The position numbers and the translations under genes were made by a program. From assembly GCA_023436825.1 (NCBI GenBank), contig JAEZHS010000589.1:1-20297 (forward strand): a stretch of DNA of 20,297 bases. The letters run 5' to 3'. Below, piece by piece: positions 7,380-14,866 of the stretch. The DNA comes from Pseudomonadota bacterium (GTDB lineage: Bacteria > Pseudomonadota > Alphaproteobacteria > Reyranellales > Reyranellaceae). Within the stretch, counting starts at the first letter, position 1; each line of letters starts with the position of its first letter. The notes beneath the pieces are model-generated. The model did not search any database. It had not been told where the DNA came from and saw only the letters and a list, made by a program, of their open reading frames with translations.

Positions 7380-8942
7380 GTGGGCAAGGTCAGGAACGTC
7401 CTGTTCATCATGTGCGACCAGCTGCGCGCCGATCACCTGTCGTGCGCCGGCCATCCGCATCTCAAGACACCGGCCATCGATTCGCTGGCGGCCAGGGGCG
7501 TGCTGTTCCCGCGCGCCTATGTGCAGTCCGGCGTCTGCGGCCCCTCGCGCAAGAGCTATTACACCGGCCGCTACATGTTCTCGCACGGCGCCACCTGGAA
7601 CCGCGTGCCGCTCAGCTTGCGCGAAAAGACCATCGGCGACTATCTGCTGCCCGCCCGCATCCGCGTGGCGCTGGCCGGAAAGACCCATGTGCTGCCCGAT
7701 CTCGACGGGCTGGAGCGCTACGGCATCGAAGGCGGCTCGGCGATCGCGGCGCTGATGCGCGCCGGCCGCTTCGAGGAGCTCGACCGCTACGACGGCCATT
7801 CGCCGCCGGGCGAGGAGAGCGGCTATGCCGCCTATCTGCGCCAGCAGGGCTACAACTCCGACGATCCGTGGAGCGACTACGTGATCTCGGCCGACGGTGC
7901 CGAGGGGCCGGTGTCGGGCTGGCACATGCGCAATGTGCGCCTGCCGGCGCGCGTCGCCGAGGAGCATTCCGAGACCGCCTACAAGACGCGCGAAGCCATG
8001 CGCTTCGTCGAGGACATGGGCGAGAGGCCGTGGTTCCTGCATCTCAGCTACGTCAAGCCGCACTGGCCCTACATGGCGCCCGCGCCCTATCACGCGATGT
8101 ACGGCGCCAAGGATTGCCTGCCGCTCAACCGCGATGAGCGTGAACTTGTCGATCAGCATCCCGTGCTCGCCGCCTATCGCCAGCACGAGGAATCGCAGTC
8201 GTTCCAGCGGCCCGACGCGCCGGGCATCGTGCGGCCGGCCTACATGGGCCTGGTCAAGCAGCTCGACGACTGGCTCGGCCGCCTGTTCGAGCACCTGAAG
8301 AAGCTCGGCCGCTTCGACGACACGCTGATCCTGTTCACCGCGGACCACGGCGACTTTCTGGGCGACCATTGGCTCGGCGAAAAAGAGATGTTCTATGAAG
8401 AGGCGCTGCGCGTGCCCTTCATCGTCTACGATCCCGATCCTGCGGCCGACGCCACGCGCGGCACCGTCGACGAGCGCTTCGTCGAGGCGGTCGATGTCGT
8501 GCCGACCTGTCTTGCCGCCCTGGAACAGCCTGCCAACGAGCACCTCGTCGAAGGCCGCTCCCTGCTGCCGCTGCTGCGCGCCGGCAGGGCGGAGAACTGG
8601 CGCGACGCGGTCTTCTCCGAGCTCGACTACTCCTTCCGCGAGGCGCGCAAGATCCTCAAGCGCGGGCCGCGCGACTGCCGCGCCATCATGGTGCGCACCG
8701 ACCGCTGGAAATACGTCTGGTGGCAGGATTTCAGGCCGATGCTGTTCGATCTGGCCAACGACCCGAAGGAGCTGCGCGATCTCGGCGCCGACGAGGCCTA
8801 CGCCCACGTCCGTCGTGAGATGGAGGAGCGGATGGCCGCCTGGCTCAAGGCGCGCAAGACCCGCGTCACGGTCGACGACGCCTACGTCGAGGCGCGCACG
8901 GCCACGCACAAGAAGCACGGCATCTTCTTCGGCGTCTGGTGA
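7380..8942 (+). CDS. Sulfatase/phosphonate monoester hydrolase family, formylglycine-dependent
   Basis: The 520-residue protein belongs to the alkaline phosphatase superfamily. The GTG start gives VGKVRNVLFIMCDQLRADHL, which matches the family N-terminus with metal ligand D13. The catalytic cysteine is C53 in GVCGPSR, a CxPxR formylglycine signature. The other metal site D322/H323 is in FTADHGDFLGDHW. Spacing and length resemble the characterised phosphonate monoester hydrolases of rhizobia and Burkholderia (about 514 residues), which also cleave phosphodiesters, sulfates and sulfonates. The C-terminal part (MFYEEALRVPFIVYDP, then RTDRWKYVWW...LFDLANDPKELRDL) is typical. There is no signal peptide, so it is cytoplasmic. 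No phn or transport genes flank it, so the substrate remains open. It is a single-gene unit, followed by palindromes at 8971-9026. Superfamily is certain; the phosphonate assignment is probable. Confidence 0.88.
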   Translation: MGKVRNVLFIMCDQLRADHLSCAGHPHLKTPAIDSLAARGVLFPRAYVQSGVCGPSRKSYYTGRYMFSHGATWNRVPLSLREKTIGDYLLPARIRVALAGKTHVLPDLDGLERYGIEGGSAIAALMRAGRFEELDRYDGHSPPGEESGYAAYLRQQGYNSDDPWSDYVISADGAEGPVSGWHMRNVRLPARVAEEHSETAYKTREAMRFVEDMGERPWFLHLSYVKPHWPYMAPAPYHAMYGAKDCLPLNRDERELVDQHPVLAAYRQHEESQSFQRPDAPGIVRPAYMGLVKQLDDWLGRLFEHLKKLGRFDDTLILFTADHGDFLGDHWLGEKEMFYEEALRVPFIVYDPDPAADATRGTVDERFVEAVDVVPTCLAALEQPANEHLVEGRSLLPLLRAGRAENWRDAVFSELDYSFREARKILKRGPRDCRAIMVRTDRWKYVWWQDFRPMLFDLANDPKELRDLGADEAYAHVRREMEERMAAWLKARKTRVTVDDAYVEARTATHKKHGIFFGVW

Positions 8943-8970
8943 CGCGGGAGCGCGGGCTCATTCTCTTTCC

Positions 8971-9026
8971 GACCGCGCGCTTCCAGCGCGCCTCATGAGT
9001 CATGAGCGCGCAAGATGCGCGCGGTC
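8971..9026. repeat. REP-like pair of head-to-head palindromes
   Basis: Two mini-hairpins, GCGCGC-TTCCA-GCGCGC and GCGCGC-AAGAT-GCGCGC, are arranged as mirror images. Each is capped outside by GACC/GGTC and inside by CTCATGA/TCATGAG with one base between. The whole forms an imperfect inverted repeat of about 27 nt per arm, starting 28 nt after the sulfatase stop. It lacks a following T-run. The design resembles bacterial extragenic palindromic doublets and could also stall transcription or protect the mRNA 3' end. Confidence 0.6.
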
Positions 9027-9067
9027 CATAAGAGCATGAGTCCACCTCGCCGTGCCGATCACCCGCC

Positions 9068-9096
9068 TTGACTCGGTCGGTCGACCGAATTATACA
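9068..9096 (+). promoter_or_regulatory. Sigma70-type promoter of the mddA-tetR-fusion operon
   Basis: TTGACT (9068-9073) and TATACA (9091-9096) are separated by exactly 17 nt, close to the housekeeping consensus. Transcription would start near 9103, about 40 nt before the methyltransferase ATG. The spacer is filled by the first TetR-type box, and the second box begins just after the expected start site. This arrangement suits repression by steric block. Confidence 0.7.
9073..9089. promoter_or_regulatory. Putative TetR operator, box 1
   Basis: TCGGTCGGTCGACCGAA is repeated exactly at 9106-9122, 33 bp apart (about three helical turns, so on the same DNA face). It contains the perfect 12-bp palindrome TCGGTCGACCGA (9077-9088). 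The box lies between the -35 and -10 elements. A TetR gene in the same operon (9953-10567) is the natural candidate ligand. Confidence 0.68.
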
Positions 9097-9105
9097 TCTC
9101 CGTAT

Positions 9106-9122
9106 TCGGTCGGTCGACCGAA
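9106..9122. promoter_or_regulatory. Putative TetR operator, box 2
   Basis: This is an exact second copy of the 17-bp box. With the preceding T (9105) it reads as an 18-bp near-palindrome, TTCGGTCGG/TCGACCGAA, with only the central pair unmatched. It lies just downstream of the predicted transcription start and 11 nt before the CGGAGG ribosome site of the methyltransferase. Confidence 0.68.
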
Positions 9123-9143
9123 CATCGAGAAACGGAGGCTTTC

Positions 9144-9920
9144 ATGGCCGGTATCGCTTCGGTTCTGTACGGCGCCGTCGTCTATTCGCTGTTTTTCGTC
9201 ACTTTCCTCTACGCCATCGCTTTCGTCGGCAACCTGGCCATCGTCCCCAAGACGATCGACAGCGGCGCCGAAGGGCCGCTGGTCCCGGCGCTGGTGATCA
9301 ACACCCTGCTGCTCGGCCTGTTCGCCATCCAGCACAGCGTCATGGCGCGGCCGGCCTTCAAGCGGTGGTGGACGCGCTTCGTGCCGCAGGCAGTCGAGCG
9401 TACGACCTATGTGCTGTTGGCGAGCCTCATCCTGGCGGGGCTGTTCGTGCATTGGCGTCCGATCCTGATGCCGGTCTGGACGGTTACGAGCCCGGCCGCC
9501 GTCATGGTCCTGCAGGCCGTCTTCTGGTTCGGCTGGATCCTGGTGCTTTTGAGCACCTTCCTGATCAACCACTTCGAGCTGTTCGGCCTGCGCCAGGTGT
9601 GGGCGCGGCTGCGCGGCCACACCCTGCCCGAGCCGAAGTTCCGCACGCCCTTCCTCTACAAGCGCGTGCGCCATCCGCTCTATCTCGGCTTCCTGCTGGC
9701 CTTCTGGGCGACGCCCGACATGACCGCCGGCCACTTGCTGTTCGCCGTCGCGACCACCGGCTATATCCTGATCGGCATCTGGCTCGAGGAGCGCGACCTG
9801 GTCGACCTGTTCGGTGACGAGTACCGCCGCTACCGCCAGCAGGTGTCGATGCTGATCCCGTGGCCGGGTCGCAAGGCCAGGCCGGAGCCGGAGATCCAGC
9901 ATCCGAGGCCGGCAGAGTAG
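9144..9920 (+). CDS. mddA: MddA-like integral membrane methyltransferase (methanethiol S-methyltransferase family)
   Basis: The 258-residue membrane protein has about five hydrophobic segments (roughly residues 5-32, 46-65, 90-108, 114-142 and a late pair around 175-215). It belongs to the isoprenylcysteine methyltransferase/NnrU superfamily. The SAM-binding C-terminal signature is present: KRVRHPLYLGFLLAFWATP, then WLEERDLVDLFGDEYRRYRQQV. Internal motifs AIQHSVMARPAFKRWW and STFLINHFELFGLRQVW match what I recall of bacterial MddA, which methylates methanethiol to dimethyl sulfide. CGGAGG sits 5 nt before the ATG. The gene is first in a unit with a TetR regulator and a hydrolase/glycosyltransferase fusion, behind a promoter with two operator-like boxes. 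The family call is firm. The exact substrate is not proven and could be another thiol or small molecule. Confidence 0.75.
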   Translation: MAGIASVLYGAVVYSLFFVTFLYAIAFVGNLAIVPKTIDSGAEGPLVPALVINTLLLGLFAIQHSVMARPAFKRWWTRFVPQAVERTTYVLLASLILAGLFVHWRPILMPVWTVTSPAAVMVLQAVFWFGWILVLLSTFLINHFELFGLRQVWARLRGHTLPEPKFRTPFLYKRVRHPLYLGFLLAFWATPDMTAGHLLFAVATTGYILIGIWLEERDLVDLFGDEYRRYRQQVSMLIPWPGRKARPEPEIQHPRPAE

Positions 9921-9952
9921 AAGTCCGTCCAGTCGTACGTGTGGAGAACTGA

Positions 9953-10567
9953 ATGGCGCGCGCTCTGGCGAAGAAGATAGAGACCAGCACCTCGCTCCTG
10001 GAAGCGGCCAAGAAGGTGCTGCGCCAGAACGGCCATTCCGCTCTCTCCACGCGCGACGTGGCGGCCGCGGCAGGCGTGCCGCTGAGCCAGATCCACTACC
10101 ACTTCGGCTCCAAGCAGGGGCTGATGCTGGCGCTGTTCGACTATCTCAACACCCAGCTTCTCGACCGCCAGAACGCCATGTTCCACGACACGACGCTCAC
10201 GCTGTCGCAACGCTGGGACCGCGCCTGCGACTATCTCGACGAGGACATCGCCGCAGGCTACGTCCGCGTCCTGCAGGAGCTCATAGCGGTGAGCTGGTCC
10301 GATCCCGAAGTGGCGAAGGTCGTGCGCACCGGCCTGATGGGCTGGTTCGAATTGATCGCCGAGGCGACCCGCCAGGCCGAGACGGCGCTTGGTGGGCTTG
10401 GCCCCTTCTCACCGGAAGACATCGCGGCCCTCGTGAGCTCGGCCTTCATCGGGGCCGAAAGCCTCTTCCTCTTGGGCGCCGAGAAGAAGGGCGCGCCGGT
10501 GCGTCAATCGCTGCGCCGCGTCGGCGACGCCATCCGTCTGGCCGAAAGCAAATCGTCCACGAGGTGA
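9953..10567 (+). CDS. TetR/AcrR family transcriptional regulator
   Basis: The 204-residue protein has an N-terminal helix-turn-helix (about residues 14-60) containing LSTRDVAAAAGVPLSQIHYHFGSKQGLMLALF, the classic TetR signature with the recognition helix ending in HYHF. Residues 65-195 are a helical ligand-binding and dimerisation domain of no recognisable subclass. The gene lies 32 nt after the methyltransferase, and its TGA overlaps the ribosome site of the next gene, so all three are probably one transcript. Two identical boxes over the operon promoter (9073-9089 and 9106-9122) suggest autoregulation, most simply as a repressor released by a small hydrophobic or thiol ligand. This is inference from layout. 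The family assignment is secure; the ligand is unknown. Confidence 0.93.
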   Translation: MARALAKKIETSTSLLEAAKKVLRQNGHSALSTRDVAAAAGVPLSQIHYHFGSKQGLMLALFDYLNTQLLDRQNAMFHDTTLTLSQRWDRACDYLDEDIAAGYVRVLQELIAVSWSDPEVAKVVRTGLMGWFELIAEATRQAETALGGLGPFSPEDIAALVSSAFIGAESLFLLGAEKKGAPVRQSLRRVGDAIRLAESKSSTR

Positions 10568-10570
10568 TGC

Positions 10571-12676
10571 ATGCGCGCCAAGCTGCCCGACAGCGAGGGG
10601 TTCGCCGAGCGCAACGGCAACCGCATCCATTACGAGATCTACGGACAGGGCGGGCAGGCCATGGTGTTCCTGCCGCCCTGGAGCATCGTGCATTCGCGCG
10701 TCTACAAGGCGCAGATCCCGTACTTCAGCGACCGCTTCCGCTGCATCGCCTACGATGCGCTGGGCAACGGCCGGAGCGACCGGCCGGACGATACGACGGC
10801 CTACTCGCTGGACAACTGCGTCGCCGACGCGCTCGCGGTCATGGACTCGACCGAGGCCGGCCAGGCCATCCTGGTCGGCCTGTCGTTCGGCGGCCTGCTC
10901 GCCTGCTGCCTGGCGGCCTACCATCCCGAGCGGGCGAAGGCCGCCATTCTGGCCGGCGTGGCGGGCGTCGTGGGACCGACCCACAGGCACATGACGCCGA
11001 AACACTTCCTGACGCCGCGCGAGAGCTTCGAGGGCTGGGACAAGTACAATCGCGCCTACTGGCTCGCGGACTATCCCGACTTCGCGCAGCACTTCATCTC
11101 GAGCATCTTCCCCGAGCCGCATTCGACCAAGCAGATCGAGGACGGCGTCGCCTGGGCAAACGAGACCAACGGCCCGGTGATCGTGAAGACCGTCGAGGCG
11201 CGGTCCATCCTTCCGACGTTCGACGTCACCGAGCCGATGTACCGCCGCATCCGCTGCCCGGTGCTGGCAATCCACGGCGACGACGACCGGATCCAGCCCC
11301 ATGACCGCGGCAAGCTCATCGCCGAGCTCTGCGGCGGCGAGCTCCTGACCTTTCCGGGCGGCGGCCACAACCTGCTCGGCCGCTATCCCGCCAAGTGCAA
11401 TGCCGCGATCAACGACTTCCTCGACCGCCGCCTCGGCATGGCCACGCCCAAGCCGGCGCCCAATCGTGCCGCCCGCGGGAAGCGCGCGCTCTATCTCTCC
11501 TCGCCGATCGGGTTGGGCCACGGACGCCGCGACATCGCCATCGCGCGCGAACTGCGCACGCTCCATCCCGGCCTCGAGGTCGACTGGCTGGCACAGGATC
11601 CCGTGACGCGCCTGTTGCTGGCCAACGGCGAGACCATCCATCCGCTGAGCGCGCGGCTTGCCAGCGAATCGCGCCACATTGAGGAGGAATCGGGCGAGCA
11701 CGATCTCAATGCCTTCCAGGCGCTGCGCCGCATGGACGAGGTGCTGATCAAGAACTTCATGATCTTCCAGGATGCCGTCGATGCGGGCGGCTACGACCTC
11801 GTGATCGCCGACGAGGCCTGGGACATCGACCACTTCTGGCATGAGCATCCCGAGCTCAAGAAGGCCCCGCTCGCCTGGTTCACCGACTTCGTGGGTTTCG
11901 TGCCCATGCCGGCGGGCGGCGAGCGCGAGGCCTTCCTTACCGCCGACTACAACGCCGAGATGATCGGGCATGTCGAGCGTCATCCCGGCGTGCGCGACCG
12001 CGCCATCTTCGTCGGCCGGCCCGAGGACATCGTGCCGCTGTCCTTCGGCAGGGATCTGCCGCAGATGCGCGATTGGATCCCGCGCCACTTCGACTTCTCG
12101 GGTTACGTGCTGGGCCGGCATCCCGACGACTTCGGAGAGCGCGAGGACCTGCGCCGGCGGCTCGGCTACAAGCCCGATGAACGCATCTGCATCGTCACGG
12201 TCGGCGGCTCGAGCGTCGGCACGCATCTCATCAAGCGCATCCTGCAGGCCTGGCCGCTGGTCCGTCCCTGGATGCCGGACCTGCGCATGATCCTCGTGGC
12301 AGGCCCGCGCATCGATCCCGCATCGCTCGGCGCGCCGTCGGGTGTGGAGACACATGCCTTCGTGCCCGACCTCGATCGCCATCTTGCCGCCTGTGACCTT
12401 GCCCTGGTGCAGGGCGGGCTCACGACGTGCATGGAGCTCGCGGCGGCGGGCACGCCGTTCCTCTATTTCCCGCTCAGGAATCACTTCGAGCAGAATGTCC
12501 ACGTCGCCCATCGCCTGGAGCGTTACGCCGCCGGACGGCGCATGGATTTCGCGACGGCGACACCCGAGGCGATCGCCGACGCGATGAGGGCCGAGCTGGC
12601 GCGGCCGGCCGCCTACAAGCCGGTCGAAGCCGACGGCGCAGCGCGCGCCGCGAGGATGCTGGCGGAGCTTCTATGA
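10571..12676 (+). CDS. Two-domain fusion: alpha/beta hydrolase + GT-B (MurG/GT28-like) glycosyltransferase
   Basis: A single 701-residue frame joins two enzymes. Residues 1-288 are an alpha/beta hydrolase: oxyanion region FLPPW (33-37), YDALGNGRSDRP (61-72), nucleophile S105 in GLSFGG, acid D239 in HGDDDRIQP, and H266 in GGGHN. Residues 289-303 are a Pro/Arg-rich linker. Residues 304-701 are GT-B-like: a glycine loop SSPIGLGHGRRD (310-321), a second Rossmann half from about 538 (ICIVTVGGSS), and the donor-site stretch VQGGLTTCMELAAAGTPFLYFPLRNHFEQN (613-642) seen in GT28 and UGT-like enzymes. The N-terminal loop resembles MurG and diacylglycerol glucosyltransferases. No signal peptide or membrane segment is visible. 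The ATG follows GAGGTG, which overlaps the tetR stop, indicating coupling. The function is not known. Acting together the domains could exchange an acyl group and a sugar on one small molecule. Confidence 0.85.
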   Translation: MRAKLPDSEGFAERNGNRIHYEIYGQGGQAMVFLPPWSIVHSRVYKAQIPYFSDRFRCIAYDALGNGRSDRPDDTTAYSLDNCVADALAVMDSTEAGQAILVGLSFGGLLACCLAAYHPERAKAAILAGVAGVVGPTHRHMTPKHFLTPRESFEGWDKYNRAYWLADYPDFAQHFISSIFPEPHSTKQIEDGVAWANETNGPVIVKTVEARSILPTFDVTEPMYRRIRCPVLAIHGDDDRIQPHDRGKLIAELCGGELLTFPGGGHNLLGRYPAKCNAAINDFLDRRLGMATPKPAPNRAARGKRALYLSSPIGLGHGRRDIAIARELRTLHPGLEVDWLAQDPVTRLLLANGETIHPLSARLASESRHIEEESGEHDLNAFQALRRMDEVLIKNFMIFQDAVDAGGYDLVIADEAWDIDHFWHEHPELKKAPLAWFTDFVGFVPMPAGGEREAFLTADYNAEMIGHVERHPGVRDRAIFVGRPEDIVPLSFGRDLPQMRDWIPRHFDFSGYVLGRHPDDFGEREDLRRRLGYKPDERICIVTVGGSSVGTHLIKRILQAWPLVRPWMPDLRMILVAGPRIDPASLGAPSGVETHAFVPDLDRHLAACDLALVQGGLTTCMELAAAGTPFLYFPLRNHFEQNVHVAHRLERYAAGRRMDFATATPEAIADAMRAELARPAAYKPVEADGAARAARMLAELL

Positions 12677-12705
12677 TCACTTCCTCCTCATCCCCCTCAA
12701 TCTCT

Positions 12706-12724
12706 TCTCCCCTGGCGGGGGAGA
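12706..12724. terminator. Hairpin between convergent genes (terminator-like repeat)
   Basis: TCTCCCC and GGGGAGA form a 7-bp stem around the loop TGGCG. It lies in the 84-nt gap between the convergent fusion gene and autotransporter. A wider CCCCTC/GAGGGG pairing flanks it (about 12693-12747). T-rich tails are weak on both strands, so it may instead be one of the C/G-rich dispersed hairpin repeats common in alphaproteobacteria. Confidence 0.45.
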
Positions 12725-12760
12725 CGGACATGAAGGGATGCGAGGGGACGAACGCCCCAA

Positions 12761-14866
12761 TCACCACGAAATGCGCAGGCCGAGATTGAGCGTGTGGTTG
12801 CTCGAGCCGGTGCTGATCTCGCCGTCGTAGCGCAGGTAGAGCTGCGTCGCTTCGGCGATGCTGGTGCCGGCCGAGAAGCCGATCACCGCGGCGTCGCGCT
12901 GCGGCGTGGCGCCATAGACGGTGAAGGCGTTGGACGGCGCGCCGGCGAAGGCGGCCGTGATCGGCCGGCCGGTATCGGCATATTCGTGCAGCCAGCCCAG
13001 GCGAAGGTCGAGCGCGAGGCTACGCTCGCTGCCGAGCGGGAGGGCGCCGGCGAGGTCGGCGCCGAACACCGTGCGCAGCGAATTGGTTGTCTGCTGCGCC
13101 ACGCTGAGGCTGAGCGAATTGGCGCCCCATTCGGAGAAGGCGTTCTGTGTCACCGTCGAGCCCTGCAGGCGGGCGAACGGCGTGATGCTGGCCGCGGCCG
13201 GAGCGTAGAGGCCGATGCGATAGCCGGTCTCGATCTGGCCCAGGAACTGGTTGGCGCCCGTGCTGCCGTTGGCGGTGCGCTGCAGGCCGGGGAACTGGAT
13301 CTGGCGCTGCATCTGGTTGCCCGACCAGGCGTAGCCCGCCAGCGCGTCGGCATAGAATCCGCCATTGGTGAACGAGCCGTAGCCGATGACGCTGACCGTG
13401 TCGGTCCAGCCGCGGCCCATGAAGCTGTCGACCCACTGGTTGCCTGCGGCGTAGGCCGCGCTGAGGCCGACCAGGAAGCGCGGATCGAGGCGATAGTCGA
13501 TGCCGCTCGCCGCGCCGCCGAAATTGTAGGTGAGCGTGGAGCTGTTGCCGTTGCCGGCCACCGAGCCCAACCCGCCGATCGCGCTTGCCCAGACGCTCCA
13601 GGGGCTGAGCCCCTCGCACGCCTCGACGTCGCAGGCCTGTGCCAGCGCCTGCCGCTGGCCGCCGCCGGTGCCGCCGCGCGCCAGCGCCATCTGCTGGCCG
13701 ACGACGTTCATGAACAGCGCCGCCCCCTGGACGTTCATCGTGCCGAAGTCGGCGTAGGGCTGGCCGCTGATGGCGTTCAAGGCGGCGGCGCCCTGCTGCG
13801 GGTTGAGCGCGTTGAGGCTGTTCAGGGCATTGCTGAAGTCGCCCGTGGCCTGAACGCTGCCCTGATCGAGGACGGTGCCGACGGCGTACTGGTTGGCGGT
13901 CTGCGCGCCGGAAGCGAAGGACTGGAACAGCGTGAGATAGACGTTGTTGGCGTCGTAGGTGAGGGCCGGCCTCACGAAGGCGAAGTTGCTGGTCACGCCC
14001 GAGTAGGCGCCACTCACGCCGCCCGTGGCATTGAGGATCGTGTAGCTGGCGTTGCGGGTGCCGGTCTGGGCCAGCACCTGGACGGTGCCGCCATTCAGGG
14101 TGGCGGTGCCGGCGACGTTTATGCGGTCGCTTTGGCCGGTGGGGTTCGCCTCGACCTGGTAGATGCCGCCGTTCTGGGTGAAGTTGCCGACGACGGTCAG
14201 CGTGCCGATCGAGTTGCCGGGCGCGATCGTGCCACCGCTGGCAACCAGCGTGCCGACGCTGCCCGTGCCGCCCAACGTGCCGCCGCTATTGACGGTCACG
14301 CTGCCCGCGATGCTGCCGTTCACGGCCAGCGTGCCGGCATTGACGTTGGTCGGTCCGCTATAAGTGTTGGCGCCGGTGAGGTTGAGCAGCCCCGTGCCGG
14401 TCTTGGTGAGACCGCCGGTGCCGCTGATCGCGCCCGAGAAGGTCGTGCTGGCGTTGTTGCTCCCCACCGTCAGCAGCGCGGCGCCCAAGGTCACGGCACC
14501 CGCGCCGGAGAGGCTGCCGATCGATTGGTTGAAGCCGTTGAGATCGAGGGTCGCGCCGCTGCCGATTGAAAAGGCGCTGGCCGACGAGAACACGTTCGCC
14601 GCCGCAGCCTGCAGCACGCCGCCATTGACGTTGGTCGCGCCCGTGTAGGTGCTGGAGCCCGACAGGCTGAGGGTGCCCGCGCCCGCCTTGGTGAGATCGC
14701 CCGCGCCGCCGACAGGACCGGACAGCATCGCGTTGTTGCCGTTGGTATCGACGGTGCCGCCCGCGGCATTCAGGATGACCGACCGGGTGCTCGTGAAGTT
14801 GCCCAGCAGCTGCAGCATCCGAGGCCACGGCCAGCGTGCCGCCGTTGATGGTGGTGTTGCCGGCAT
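12761..14866 (-). CDS. Autotransporter, C-terminal part: passenger repeats plus beta-barrel domain (3' fragment of a frameshifted gene)
   Basis: The last roughly 280 residues (from PWSVWASAIGGLGSV, encoded near 13605, to the stop) are an autotransporter beta-barrel. They alternate aromatic and polar residues and end in NLGLRISW, with the terminal aromatic residue needed for outer membrane insertion. Before it lie passenger beta-strand repeats such as DLTKAGAGTLSLSGSSTYTGATNVNGG and a linker with a CDVEAC cysteine pair. The frame's own ATG at 14866 is artificial: its first 16 residues are out-of-frame sequence, and genuine repeat sequence begins at about 14815 (LQLLGNFTSTRSV). This part has no signal peptide and cannot be exported alone. 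It is the continuation of the frame starting at 16559. Either the gene is broken or the assembly lost bases near 14815. Confidence 0.8.
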   Translation of the reverse strand: MPATPPSTAARWPWPRMLQLLGNFTSTRSVILNAAGGTVDTNGNNAMLSGPVGGAGDLTKAGAGTLSLSGSSTYTGATNVNGGVLQAAAANVFSSASAFSIGSGATLDLNGFNQSIGSLSGAGAVTLGAALLTVGSNNASTTFSGAISGTGGLTKTGTGLLNLTGANTYSGPTNVNAGTLAVNGSIAGSVTVNSGGTLGGTGSVGTLVASGGTIAPGNSIGTLTVVGNFTQNGGIYQVEANPTGQSDRINVAGTATLNGGTVQVLAQTGTRNASYTILNATGGVSGAYSGVTSNFAFVRPALTYDANNVYLTLFQSFASGAQTANQYAVGTVLDQGSVQATGDFSNALNSLNALNPQQGAAALNAISGQPYADFGTMNVQGAALFMNVVGQQMALARGGTGGGQRQALAQACDVEACEGLSPWSVWASAIGGLGSVAGNGNSSTLTYNFGGAASGIDYRLDPRFLVGLSAAYAAGNQWVDSFMGRGWTDTVSVIGYGSFTNGGFYADALAGYAWSGNQMQRQIQFPGLQRTANGSTGANQFLGQIETGYRIGLYAPAAASITPFARLQGSTVTQNAFSEWGANSLSLSVAQQTTNSLRTVFGADLAGALPLGSERSLALDLRLGWLHEYADTGRPITAAFAGAPSNAFTVYGATPQRDAAVIGFSAGTSIAEATQLYLRYDGEISTGSSNHTLNLGLRISW

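Noticed and set aside
7233..8918. Long minus-strand frame antisense to the sulfatase gene
   Set aside because: The Arg/Ala/His/Val-rich translation has no recognisable domain. It mirrors the sulfatase codons, as expected for high-GC coding DNA.
10409..12511. 700-residue minus-strand frame antisense to the hydrolase/glycosyltransferase fusion
   Set aside because: Shadow frame with no domain signature. The plus-strand frame has the catalytic triad and GT motifs.
12794..14569. Long plus-strand frame antisense to the autotransporter
   Set aside because: Low-complexity Gly/Ala/Arg/Val translation. The minus strand carries an unmistakable barrel and passenger repeats.
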